Positions 1 through 7,612 of a DNA stretch of 10,454 bases are shown here, piece by piece. The notes beneath the pieces are model-generated. The model searched no databases, was not told the DNA's origin, and saw only the letters and a program-made list of their open reading frames with translations. A program made the position numbers and the translations under genes. The stretch comes from Phoronis pallida (Eukaryota > Phoronida > Phoronidae). Positions within the stretch are counted from its first letter, which is position 1. Each line of letters opens with the position of its first letter. Location of the stretch: NCBI GenBank assembly GCA_028565715.1, contig JAOXYC010238237.1, positions 1 to 10,454 of the forward strand. The letters run 5' to 3'.

Positions 1-933
1 AAATATAATCAGGGGGTGTGTTACGAAATATAACAACTGGGCAAAAACACTGTAAAACGACCTAATAATGTGAGAAGAGGATTATTCAGACTTTATGCTG
101 TTAGGGGGCGAACAAAACACGTTAGATCTCACGTCAATGACGAACTTACTAGTTGAATAACCTTTCACGTTATTTTTTTTTCAAACATGCAGTTAAAAAT
201 TCAAACAAAATAAAAACAAGAACATTTATTTAACGAACATCATTATAGTCACTAGTTTTACACCCTTTGGTTGATTTCAAGTGAAAATGCAATTCAAAAC
301 ATATTTGTTTTACAATGCTTGGTTTTCTCTTCAAGTCAAAATCGTCAACGTGAAGGTGGTCTCACGGAAAAGGCTATATTTCAAACAGTTTACAAACAAA
401 GACAGATTTTTTAGATACATGAGTTCTCGGACAGTTAATCTATCTACCAATATAAATAACCTGACTTGAATGAACGGTCTTTAACGGTTAAATCGGCATT
501 CAAAGTACACGTTTTGCCATATGTGAAAAAGGCTGTCTACACGTTCAAAACGTGAGCGAAAAATTTGTGTGAACTTGAATAAGTAAGACAAAGTTGCCTC
601 ACAAGAGGAAAAAAGATATACGTCACACGTTCACGTTCGCGTATACATGTAGCCAAACCTCTCTATTCATGGAACTTTTGGCACGTTAAATAATTTTCAA
701 AAAAAGTTATGAAGTTTTTAAGGTTGGAAAAAAACGAGTCTGATTTTATCACATTTCCTATTTCCCTTAAAGAAAGTATTCCTTTTTTTCAGATTGTGAT
801 AAGCGTGCCTATTTTATTGATACAGACATGAAGTCACGTTTAAGAATTGCAAGATTTTACCGTTTTCCTGCGAATTAATTGTAAACAAAAGCGAAATGAC
901 CTGATGTTTGTATTTTTTGGTAATTTTACTTAC
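1..933. other. AT-rich non-coding stretch, probably intron
   Basis: This stretch follows the donor of the FN3 exon, so it is most likely intron 3 of the gene. I see no exon with a domain signature on either strand. It contains homopolymer T and A runs and a minor hairpin (cacgttcaaaacgtg near 540). Confidence 0.5.
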
Positions 934-1179
934 TGGTTTCCGCAGTAGAAGACGAAACCAGAACCCCATCAGCCTTTACAGTTGTCACTGTAACAGTATA
1001 ATTTGTTCCAGGAACAAGACCACTACAAGTACCAGAAGTAGCCGTCTTGTCACCAGTCACATTCTTGGCCGGATTCACTCGGTCATCACACGTCAGGATG
1101 TAACTGACTTGATCACCATATGCCGCACCCCACGCCACAGTTACACTGGTTTCTTCTCCAATTACATTTTTGATAGAAC
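934..1179 (-). CDS. Exon 3: fibronectin type III domain
   Basis: This 246-bp exon (82 codons) has acceptor attgttgaag| and donor GAAACCA|gtaagt. It is phase 1 on both sides, the symmetric arrangement usual for FN3 modules that spread by exon shuffling. It carries the FN3 hallmarks: VAWG with the B-strand Trp128, Y138 in the C strand, and the LVPGTNYTVTV segment (L166, P168, G169, Y172) of the E-F turn and F strand. Two cysteines (C142, C163) could form an intradomain disulfide, which most FN3 domains lack. N151-V-T and N171-Y-T are potential N-glycosylation sites. A plus-strand open frame across the same bases is its antisense shadow. The next exon was not found in the remaining 933 bp. Confidence 0.85.
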
Positions 1180-4100
1180 CTTCAACAATATGATGGAAAT
1201 GAAGAAATGATTATGACAATGTTGTGCTCATTTTTAAAGAGCATAACAAGACGAACATGTTTGAACTAAAATATGTTAAAATGACGCGTTATCAGTATAC
1301 ACTGTAGGATGATCTACAATTTATTGCAAATGTTCCGAGCAATGGCTCTTCTTCAGTACAAATGAGTTTCATTTGTACTATATATGTTTAGGTATTAACT
1401 TTCATTATAAAAATCGTAGTATTTTTAATCTTCCTACATTTTGTACATTAATTGATATGCAGAAAGCATTTGATTGGACAGACAGAACTTGTTTATTGTA
1501 TAATCATCATCACAAACATGTGTTAAAATAAATGATGATTTTACAGAATGTTTTGATACCAAATGTGGTGTTAAACAAGGAGATGCTTTGTCACCTACGC
1601 TTTTTGCATTGTTTATAAATGATTTAGTTGTGGAATTACATAATTCTAATATTGGTTTAAATGTAGAAAATTCTGTTCTTGTTTTGTTATTTGCAGATGA
1701 TATTGTTTTATCAGCGGAGAATGAAGCAAAATTACAAGAGTTATTAAATATAGTTAGTGTATGGTGATCAAAGTGGAGATTATATATCAATGAAGAAAAA
1801 ACGAAGATTGTTCATTTTAGACCAACATTCACTGACCGAAGTCAATTCATATTTAACTTTGGTTCATTCCAATTGAACTGCACTGAAAAGTATAAATATC
1901 TTGGTATTATTTCAAATGAATTTTTACATTTTTCTGAAACTGCAAAATTACTTACAGAATCGGTGGGTAGACCTTTAGGAGCTCTTATAAATAAATTTAA
2001 AAAAAAATGAAAAAAATATGAGATATAACACATACACTACTTTATTTAATGCTTGCGTTTCTCCAATAAGTGAATATTGTGTTGGTATTTGGGGTGGGAA
2101 ATTTTTACAAAAAAATGATGTTGCAATACGGTTTTTTTTTCTTGGTGTAAATAAATATTCGTCTAACCATGCAATACATGGTGATATGGGTTGGGAGAAG
2201 TTAGAAGAAAAATTGAAATGCTACGTTCATGGAATCGTTTTGTCACTCTTTCAAATGATATATTTCTTTGGGATTACTCAATATGTGCTCACAACTGGTC
2301 TTCAGAAATGAAAATTATTTTTAAAGAATTAGACCTTATTCGATTTTTTGAAAATTTACAACCAGTTAATTTAGACATTTGTAAACATATTCTCTATGAT
2401 ATAGAAACATAAATTTGTATAGATATTTCAAGATCACTGAGATCGTTCATAGCTCAAATTCGAACAGGCACTTAACAATTGAGGATTGAAACAGGACGTT
2501 ATCAAGTTTTACAATTAAATGAAAGAGTTTGTATTTCTTGTAATAGTGATGATGTTGAATCACAGTTTCATTTTTAATTTGAATGTAATTTATTTATTGA
2601 TTTAAGAAACGAACTTTACTCTAAAACTCATAATTTTTATCCTAATTTCCTTGAACTTGATTATCTTAAAAAACTAAACATATTAATGAAAAAAGATGTT
2701 GTTAAGCATATAGGGTGGTTCATTAAACTTGCTTATGAACGTAGAACTGGCTGTATTTATATTTACAATGTTTGCTCCTCTAGTCTGTGCTATAACACAA
2801 TTTTGTATTTAGTAATGTAAATTGTTGTGATATTTGTGTATAAAGTGACTTATAAGCCCAAAAGGGCTGGGTGTTTTACACAAGTCACCATAATAAAAAA
2901 TTTCTATTCTATTCTATTCTATTCTTGTACTGACTAGACACAAACTAATTCGTTTGATTGCAATTACAGTTTACCTGTAATTTAAGTCTTTAATGGCTGA
3001 AAATCAATATTAGTTAATTAAAACTAAATTGCATTGTTAATAGAATTTGAATACAATATTGTCTTCAAATGTTTTGTCAGCTTGATAAAGCCAGCTGCGA
3101 AAACTGTTTTAAAAACATTTTGGAAAAGAAGGTCCAATGGTTTGCAAATGTTTTAAAAATATAAAAAATATAAATAACATGCGTAGTGCGCATGAAAGTA
3201 GTACCTTCCGTGAGCGCCATTGCTCCAGGGGCCGACCATGTCTCCCACTCCGTGTCTTCTGCTAGTTCAGCGTAATGTCCACACAACTCACATTCAGACG
3301 TGGTGGGGTTGTAGTTCGCGAATATGCAACTGGAAAATAAATCAGAAAGAAAATTCAAAAACACAATTTAAAGTAACACAACCGGTTTCAGGCTGTTCCA
3401 AGGTTTAGACTTAAAATCTGGGAGTTCTATTGGGTCAGAAATGGCTTCACGAAGTTATGAACTTTGAGTTGAGACAAACATCTCGAAAATCCCTCGAATA
3501 TTTGTGATTTAATGCCAACCACTGCAGATTGTTATTCATGCTGCCGCGCGAATAACAATCGTGCCGCCTGAATGACAGGTACGAACTAGGAATCGGCAGT
3601 TTGGCATTACATTACTAAAACACGACGGATTCTATATTAGTTTGGCTTTACTCAAAGATCATAACATCAAGAATGCAATCCTGACCCACCAAAATACCCA
3701 AAATGTGTTTTTAGACCTTAAAAAGCGAAAATGGGACTTTAATGTAATGAAAAAGAAAAAAGTAAATAGAAAATCCAAAATTGTCTCGACGGTATAAAAC
3801 TAATGGAGGGCTTTCGTTCGGAACGATTCGGCATCAGCATTTAGTAAAAATATTTCAAATAACTTTGTTCACATTATCAGACATTCTATTTGGGTGTTAC
3901 TGTTTCTGTCATTTTATAAATGACCCCTACTCTCACCATGCCTTTTCTCTTGATACATTAGCTTGTGAAGTCGGCGGACCGATCATAAATGTTATTTATT
4001 TTTGTTGATAATAAATCAGAACTAAATTAGGAGATTAATCTTTAAAATGTGATGCATGAACAAATGTGGCTGAAACTAACAGTGTTGTCGTCAAAATATC

Positions 4101-4509
4101 CTATAGTGAATTATTCTATCGATTTTTTTTTAAATCAGTAAGAAAGTTTAGTGCGGACTCTTACAAGCGCCAGTTAATTACATATCGAATATGTTCAGTG
4201 AGTTATTCTTGTACCGTTCATGGACATCAAACCTACCACGACCACCTTATTATTTTAATATAGCTAAAACTACGTAGTGCCTGTGAATGAAACTACTTAC
4301 GCTTTCGTGTCGACTATATTCTTAGTGTAACATTGAATGCAGCAATCAAGCAATGGACACGTTGACGTTGAGCTGGTTCGACAATTCCCCGCACGAGTAT
4401 TTATAGTTTTCTGGTAATTTACCATGTTAGCTCTGCATAGGACGGGGCTGTTGATAACTACCAACAGCAGCCGTAGAGCGTACAAAATACACGTATTAAA
4501 CGCAACCAT
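934..4509 (-). CDS. Partial secreted PAN/Apple-like + FN3 protein gene (three exons)
   Basis: The gene model joins 4509..4301, 3329..3205 and 1179..934 on the minus strand and gives 193 codons plus one base, with no stop. Domain order is signal peptide (about residues 1-27), cysteine-rich PAN/Apple-like domain (about 43-105) and FN3 domain (113-193). All junctions use GT..AG, and phases match at both introns (2/2, then 1/1). Introns are 971 and 2025 bp; 1545 bp of the second is a LINE. The protein enters the secretory pathway. PAN and FN3 domains commonly bind carbohydrates or proteins, so an extracellular adhesion or recognition role is an inference. The last exon ends in a donor, so more exons must lie left of the window; further FN3 repeats or a membrane anchor are possible. 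I do not recognise a named orthologue. Confidence 0.78.
1355..1379. repeat. Hairpin at the LINE 5' junction
   Basis: Perfect 11-bp arms agtacaaatga (1355-1365) and tcatttgtact (1369-1379) flank the loop gtt. The left target duplication is the outer part of the right arm. With the LINE removed the arms grow to 13 bp. Confidence 0.75.
1373..1379. repeat. Left target-site duplication of the LINE
   Basis: TTGTACT occurs immediately before the first LINE-like base, and again at 2925-2931 right after the TTCTA tail. Confidence 0.7.
1445..2760 (+). pseudogene. Broken LINE ORF2 (reverse transcriptase, thumb, Zn knuckle)
   Basis: This pseudogene covers the readable protein remnants inside the LINE. 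The endonuclease and N-terminal RT motifs are absent through 5' truncation. Reading frame changes occur near 1505 (internal deletion), near 2005 in an A-rich run, and near 2200, besides four or more stop codons. The polymerase aspartates of FADDI are present, so the element was once active, but this copy cannot make a functional enzyme. Sequence conservation stays readable to about 2760, suggesting a moderately young insertion. Confidence 0.85.
2902..2924 (+). repeat. TTCTA pentanucleotide 3' tail of the LINE
   Basis: There are 4.6 perfect copies of TTCTA directly after an A-rich stretch. Short tandem 3' tails rather than poly(A) are known from CR1/L2-type and related LINEs, where they arise during target-primed reverse transcription. 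Confidence 0.85.
2925..2931. repeat. Right target-site duplication of the LINE
   Basis: This is the second copy of TTGTACT, directly following the pentanucleotide tail. Together with 1373-1379 it defines both ends of the insertion. Confidence 0.7.
3205..3329 (-). CDS. Exon 2: second half of PAN/Apple-like domain
   Basis: This 125-bp exon has acceptor ttattttccag| and donor ACGGAAG|gtacta. It enters in phase 2 and leaves in phase 1. It encodes C71 to E111, beginning CIFANYNPTTSECELC. The pattern C-x-F-x-x-Y/N-N-P-(x)n-C-E-L is the usual end of PAN/Apple-like domains in invertebrate secreted proteins, here with C71, C83 and C86. A tail with two tryptophans (W98, W101) and SAPGAMALTEG links to the FN3 domain. 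The single G at the end joins GT of exon 3 to give Gly112. The local base composition is clearly richer in G+C than the flanking intron. The domain name rests on pattern recognition; a divergent EGF-like or other cysteine-rich module is the alternative. Confidence 0.75.
3330..4300 (-). other. Intron 1 (phase 2)
   Basis: This 971-bp intron joins the two halves of the PAN/Apple-like domain. Donor gtaagt and acceptor ttattttccag are both strong. It holds one small foldback (3510-3609). The remaining open frames in it show no family resemblance and look random. Confidence 0.75.
3510..3609. repeat. Small nested foldback in intron 1
   Basis: Outer arms taatgccaa (3510-3518) and ttggcatta (3601-3609) enclose a second perfect hairpin, gattgttattc (3527-3537) with gaataacaatc (3550-3560), whose loop is GC-rich. 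The layout suits a tiny MITE-like element, about 100 bp; no second copy is in the window. Confidence 0.45.
4301..4509 (-). CDS. Exon 1: signal peptide and start of PAN/Apple-like domain
   Basis: I chose the ATG at 4509 because it is the first ATG in this open frame (upstream in-frame stop near 4587-4585) and has a strong accATGG context. Residues 1-27 look like a signal peptide: a short N-region, a hydrophobic run ILYALRLLLVVI with one Arg inside, then NSPVLCRA with likely cleavage near residue 27. After it come C43, C51, C56, C57 and C60, in a CPLLDCCIQC cluster typical of the first half of PAN/Apple-like domains. The exon is 209 bp and ends in phase 2 as AAAGC|gtaagt, a near-perfect donor. 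The two leftover bases GC join T from exon 2 to make Ala70. The Arg in the hydrophobic core is slightly unusual. Confidence 0.75.
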
Positions 4510-4547
4510 GGTTGGACGTAGAATGATCAACACTGTAGCAACTACAA

Positions 4548-4624
4548 ACTTATAGATTGGCCGAGTATATTGCAGTGGGCTTTTTTATTTGTATAGGGTT
4601 TCAAGAAAGAAGAACGCTCATTGG
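4548..4624 (-). promoter_or_regulatory. Possible core promoter of the PAN/FN3 gene
   Basis: Upstream of the ATG at 4509, the minus strand has a CCAAT box (plus-strand attgg, 4620-4624), a TATA-like stretch TATACAAATAAA (4595-4584) and a second TATAAG (4554-4549). Spacing would suit a start site near 4560 and a 5' UTR of about 50 bases. These motifs are short and common in AT-rich DNA. A truncated foldback element begins only about 8 bp beyond the CCAAT box, so the proximal promoter would be compact or partly element-derived. Confidence 0.25.
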
Positions 4625-4631
4625 TTACCCA

Positions 4632-4911
4632 AATATGTCCTTTGTTGAATGTAACTTATTTGCATCTGAATAAAAAAAATCAAAAAAACTGTAAAGGGCT
4701 GATTTGATATCCGATAAAAAGTCAAAACCTACTAAAGATTAGGGACTGTATCAGATATAAAGCTCTCATATCGCCACAGCCCTTAACATGTTTTTTTGAA
4801 TATTTTTATTCAGATGCAAGTCAGTCATATTCAACAAAGGACTCGTACACAAATCTTCTAGTTGATTTGTGTTTTGATGCCGAATTCATGGACCAACGCA
4901 CGCAGAGCCAG
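4632..4911. mobile_element. Left-truncated foldback/MITE, copy B
   Basis: This is a diverged relative of the element at 8085-8422. The right arm (about 4775-4911) is full length and ends gagccag|ta. The left arm starts only at gtcctttg (4637), so about 63 bp of its outer part are missing. Shared blocks include gtcctttgttgaat, tgcatctgaataaaaa and aactgtaaaggg. Within the copy, the arms mirror each other (gtcctttgttgaat at 4637 and attcaacaaaggac near 4830). It lies about 120 bp upstream of the ATG of the PAN/FN3 gene. Confidence 0.7.
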
Positions 4912-4913
4912 TA

Positions 4914-5280
4914 TTTTTGAAGAATTGGACATTCAAGTGACTCGATCCTGAACACTAACGCTACATGTAGGTGCCTGACTTCTGGCGGCATTTGTGTTAC
5001 TGGATCAGGCTCTCCAACTAACTTGCCTAACCACAAACATACAGGACCCCGGGTACAGGACAGCGGGTTCTTGTTAACATTTTTGAATATAATTCTGCCG
5101 AAAGGTCTGTTGCATACCAAAGTTAAATAAATTCTTAATATAAGCAACAACCACGAACAGCAACAACAACAACTGTACAAGAATTATAGTCAATGTACAA
5201 TACACACACAATATGAAAACTGCGATTGGCACAGTAAAAACGGACCTGATACATGTGTACATTGATTATAATTCTTGTTT
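4914..5280. other. Intergenic stretch without a recognised gene
   Basis: The stretch is open on both strands for part of its length and locally richer in G+C (about 4960-5060). The open frames match no family I know and lack splice or start context, so I call none. Confidence 0.4.
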
Positions 5281-5319
5281 TGTATGCAGCCTCCGGGCTA
5301 GTTTGTCATTTGCTATTAA

Positions 5320-5361
5320 ACGTCTGACGAGGATGGTTGAACCAGTCGAAACATATCACGT
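5320..5361 (+). ncRNA. Hammerhead-ribozyme-like motif, type I layout
   Basis: The conserved core is in the right order: CTGACGA (5324-5330, matching CUGANGA), a stem II hairpin (5331-5347), then GAA (5348-5350). Stem I is perfect: acgt 5320-5323 pairs with acgt 5358-5361, directly beside C3 and the cleavage base. A15.1 (5351) can pair with U16.1 (5356), placing cleavage after C5357 in ATC. Stem II pairs G-C, G.U, a mismatch A.G, then T-A, G-C, G-C, T-A. Stem III is only one pair with a 4-base loop, as in the minimal hammerheads of metazoan Penelope-like elements and retrozymes. The mismatch suggests a decayed copy; activity is unproven. Confidence 0.6.
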
Positions 5362-5401
5362 CTAAAAACAGTTGTTGTTTATATTCAGATTTTGTTGACA
5401 T

Positions 5402-5426
5402 ACTTACATGTACTTACTTACTTACT
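5402..5426. repeat. Short TTAC microsatellite
   Basis: An interrupted array of acttac/TTAC units, about four perfect units from 5412, lies 40-65 bp after the hammerhead-like motif. Confidence 0.6.
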
Positions 5427-5820
5427 ATTTGATTTAACACCCACGACTATTTTGCTAATTTCAGGAAACTCTTTGCCAAATTGACAAGATTTGTTTTGTC
5501 CTCTGATCTCAAACTATGCAATGGCTCACTGATCGTGGCCATAATTAAAAACAACGGACAAATTCCACTATTGGCATATTGTCTTCTTGGCGGTTTTATC
5601 CTGCCCATCTGTCAGATTTGTACATAGTTCACTCGTTATTTTGTTATTTCGTCATAATACCGTATATTACCTTGTTTTTGTATAGCTCATCCCCAAAATA
5701 TAGTTCACTATAAATGAAGTCAACAAAAAGACTCTGTAAATTGTTATCAGTGGAGCCTATATTCCCTACTTCGGAAAATGAAAAACAAATCTGAAGAAAT
5801 GTTTCGTGACTCGACTACGA
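5427..5820. other. Intergenic stretch, nothing recognised
   Basis: AT-rich sequence with no open frame of note, no long inverted repeat and no RNA motif that I can support. Confidence 0.4.
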
Positions 5821-5895
5821 GTTGTCTCCGTTAGCTCAGTGGTTGAGTGTCCACCAGTTATTATTCGGGAGGTCCTTTCGAGTTCCAGTTGAGAA
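5821..5895 (+). mobile_element. tRNA-like SINE head or tRNA pseudogene
   Basis: An RNA polymerase III A box, TTAGCTCAGTGGTTGAG (core 5832-5842), is followed about 43 nt later by a degraded B box, TTTCGAGTTCC (5876-5886). Traces of an acceptor stem remain (gtctc 5824-5828 with gagaac 5890-5895). The anticodon arm does not fold well and the B box lacks its leading GG, so a functional tRNA is unlikely. tRNA-headed SINEs with very similar 5' ends are known in bivalves (RUDI type); that link is from memory and not tested. The body and tail downstream are not defined. Confidence 0.55.
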
Positions 5896-6480
5896 CTTTT
5901 TTAGACATAGTAAGTTTGACCATGTGGTTGTCTGTATTTAAAATTATTGTATGTTACAAACAATAAGCATTTGCAACGTGAAACTTTATGTAACATATCG
6001 GCCTCTATTGGTCGATTGACACGTCAGTCTGTATAATTTGAGTGTTTTTCCATTAACATGAATTTGAAAAATAACACAAATATGTTGAGTCCATGTCGAC
6101 GTTTCGATTTTTCGCATGATTATTACTTGGAAGATTGTATTTGTAACAAATGAATGGCTCGTTTTTGCACTCTTTCAGTAGAATTGTAATTGTTGAAGAG
6201 TTTTAGACCAAACTTGAGATGCAAACTCAAAATCTGAGCGAAAAGAACTGATAATATGGGAGTAGGTGGTCAGTTATCAATCCAGAATGCATAACTTGAC
6301 GTACAGCAGTCTCTTACTAGCCTTGGATGTAACGGCATCGACATGTGTCATGGGCCGTTTCAATTGGAAAATTATAATTCCGCTCTTCATGTACGTCTAT
6401 CGTGGGACACACGAAGAGCAAAAAAAACACGTTTTTATGTTATAATTTTATCATCAAAAGTGATTTTTAGCAAAAAAAAT
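5896..6480. other. Intergenic stretch, possible SINE body at its start
   Basis: Any SINE body would lie at the beginning of this stretch, but I cannot fix its end. The rest shows no coding signal; the short plus-strand frame from 6343 is low-complexity and unsupported. Confidence 0.35.
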
Positions 6481-6486
6481 AATGGT

Positions 6487-6616
6487 GTCCGAAATTCGCG
6501 GATGGTGAAAAATCGCGATTTTGGTCATGTACGAATTTCGCGAACGTCCAAAAATTACTTTTGAAAATAATTGTTCTTGTCCGAAAATGGTGGGATGTCC
6601 GAAAATGGCGGGCTTT
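6487..6616. repeat. CpG-containing repeat module with palindromes
   Basis: cgaaattcg (6490-6498) and cgaatttcg (6532-6540) form an inverted repeat around a perfect 14-bp palindrome, aaaatcgcgatttt (6509-6522). Two direct copies with an 18-bp period follow: tgtccgaaaatggtggga (6578-6595) and tgtccgaaaatggcgggc (6596-6613). Confidence 0.6.
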
Positions 6617-6629
6617 TACCGTAGTCTAG

Positions 6630-6750
6630 AGATGACGACTTAATCGCTACGACGGCAACAAAGTCGCTAGGGCAGCGAATTAATGGTTCATGAGGGGTAG
6701 CCATTATGTCGCGACATAATGGCAACCCGGCGACATAGTGGTCCATGACA
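6630..6750. repeat. Degenerate tCGCTA repeat with 24-bp perfect palindrome
   Basis: Short repeated words (tcgctacgacggcaaca, tcgctagggcagcgaa, cggcgacatagtgg) surround a perfect 24-bp palindrome at 6700-6723 centred on TCGCGA. With one A.A mismatch it extends to 6695-6728. Confidence 0.65.
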
Positions 6751-7310
6751 GACGTGTTCAATTCCGTCCATGGTAGTTTACACGTCAAGCATCTTGGTTG
6801 AGTTGACTCTTTCCAGCGGGATATATCATTTACAATGAGACTGGTTACTTACTTCAAATTTCTTAAAATGTTTAATTATAAACCCCAAGTTTTCAGTTGA
6901 AACTGGAACGAAGTCAATATTTGTACGAAGTATCTGTGGTATTTTGCACATAAAGGAACGTCTGAATCATCGCCAGCCATTTATTAATCAGGTGGCGGGA
7001 CATATTTGGCATATTATTATCATTTACAGACACCCTGTTGTTTCATTTAGCAGGAAACCGTTCGATAGAAGACACCCACCTTTGCTGAAATTATCGAATT
7101 AAGCTAATGAATCTCACAAAAACTCTCTCGAGTGATTAGTTCCTTTTGCCGGTAGAATAAATAGCCACGTATTTGGTTTATTTTTTTTTACCATTGCTGG
7201 CATTTTTCATCGATTGCCGATGTTTGTCGGCTCGTGTCAACGCTCTTTTAAGTTAAAAGTTTTGTAGTTGGTGTTGTCGACGGGATCTAAATAAATATTT
7301 TTACTCTGGA
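6751..7310. other. Intergenic stretch, nothing recognised
   Basis: AT-rich, with no convincing exon, RNA gene or long repeat. Confidence 0.4.
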
Positions 7311-7316
7311 CTATTA

Positions 7317-7415
7317 GCGTACAAAGTCTTGTGTTCCTACGGTTTTTTCATAGTATTTCTTTATTACAATTGCACGACAGGCGTGCAAAGTCTTGTTTTT
7401 TTAGTTCAAAGTCTT
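7317..7415. repeat. Three copies of caaagtctt and a small hairpin
   Basis: caaagtctt occurs at 7322-7330, 7386-7394 and 7407-7415. The first two copies share extended context (gcgt[a/g]caaagtcttgt). ttgcacg/cgtgcaa (7370-7376, 7382-7388) forms a 7-bp hairpin. No function can be assigned. Confidence 0.45.
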
Positions 7416-7612
7416 CATCATTATTCCGCCTAAATTCAAATACTAATAACTCGTCTAATACCAATTTCAATTCACTGGTCCCCTTTATAGAAGTCAGTGG
7501 ATGCACGTCCACATTTTAATAACCCTACTGCTCCCACGGTTTTATATCCGTTCATTTTTTGCATTTACAGTAACCCGTAGGTGGAGACAAAACTTATTAC
7601 CGACTGAAACCC

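Larger units (their letters stand above)
1380..2924 (+). mobile_element. Dead, 5'-truncated non-LTR retrotransposon (LINE)
   Basis: This is the 3' part of a LINE ORF2, antisense to the host gene, with frameshifts and stops. Conserved pieces in order: reverse transcriptase motif A (LIDMQKAFDWTDR, near 1445-1483); VKIN and GVKQGDALSPTLFALF (about 1522-1614); catalytic FADDI (1690-1704); KTKI and YLGI of the thumb region (about 1800-1905); then EYCVGIWG and GVNKYSSNHAIHGDMGW (about 2070-2195). A C-terminal region follows with LRIETGRYQ and a C-x2-C...H...C knuckle (CISC near 2535, HF-stop-FEC near 2567-2585). Stops interrupt at about 1765, 2410, 2473 and 2575. About 30 residues between motif A and VKIN are deleted, with a frame change. 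The 3' end is a TTCTA array. Family resemblance is to CR1/L2/Jockey-group elements; the exact clade is unresolved. Confidence 0.9.
1180..3204 (-). other. Intron 2 (phase 1), expanded by a LINE
   Basis: This is the 2025-bp intron between the PAN and FN3 exons, with donor gtacta and acceptor tgttgaag on the minus strand. Subtracting the LINE (1545 bp) and one 7-bp target duplication leaves an ancestral intron of about 473 bp. The non-LINE part has no recognisable coding potential; there is a weak 8-bp hairpin (aattacag / ctgtaatt) near 2960. Confidence 0.75.

Noticed and set aside
281-469. Plus-strand open frame of 62 codons near the left end
   Set aside because: Low-complexity composition, no domain, no splice context; it probably lies in an intron of the minus-strand gene.
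908-1210. Plus-strand open frame of 100 codons
   Set aside because: It lies antisense to the FN3 exon, whose domain signature, splice sites and phase are clear.
1434-1790. Minus-strand frame of 118 codons, and the one at 1842-2033
   Set aside because: Both are the antisense of the LINE reverse transcriptase, which reads with recognised motifs on the plus strand.
4297-4533. Upstream start at 4533 for the signal-peptide exon
   Set aside because: The codon there is GTG, not ATG; the ATG at 4509 has a strong context and gives a normal signal peptide.
4821-5180. Minus-strand open frame of 119 codons and a plus-strand frame across 4955-5130
   Set aside because: Part of the minus frame is the right arm of foldback copy B. 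Neither frame shows a family motif, a good start or exon borders.
5786-5812. A second hammerhead core (ctgaaga near 5791)
   Set aside because: No GAAA strand at the right distance and no stem I or II pairing on either strand.
7317-7415. Repeats with spacers, considered as a CRISPR-like array
   Set aside because: Only three 9-bp words at unequal spacing in eukaryotic DNA; no array structure.
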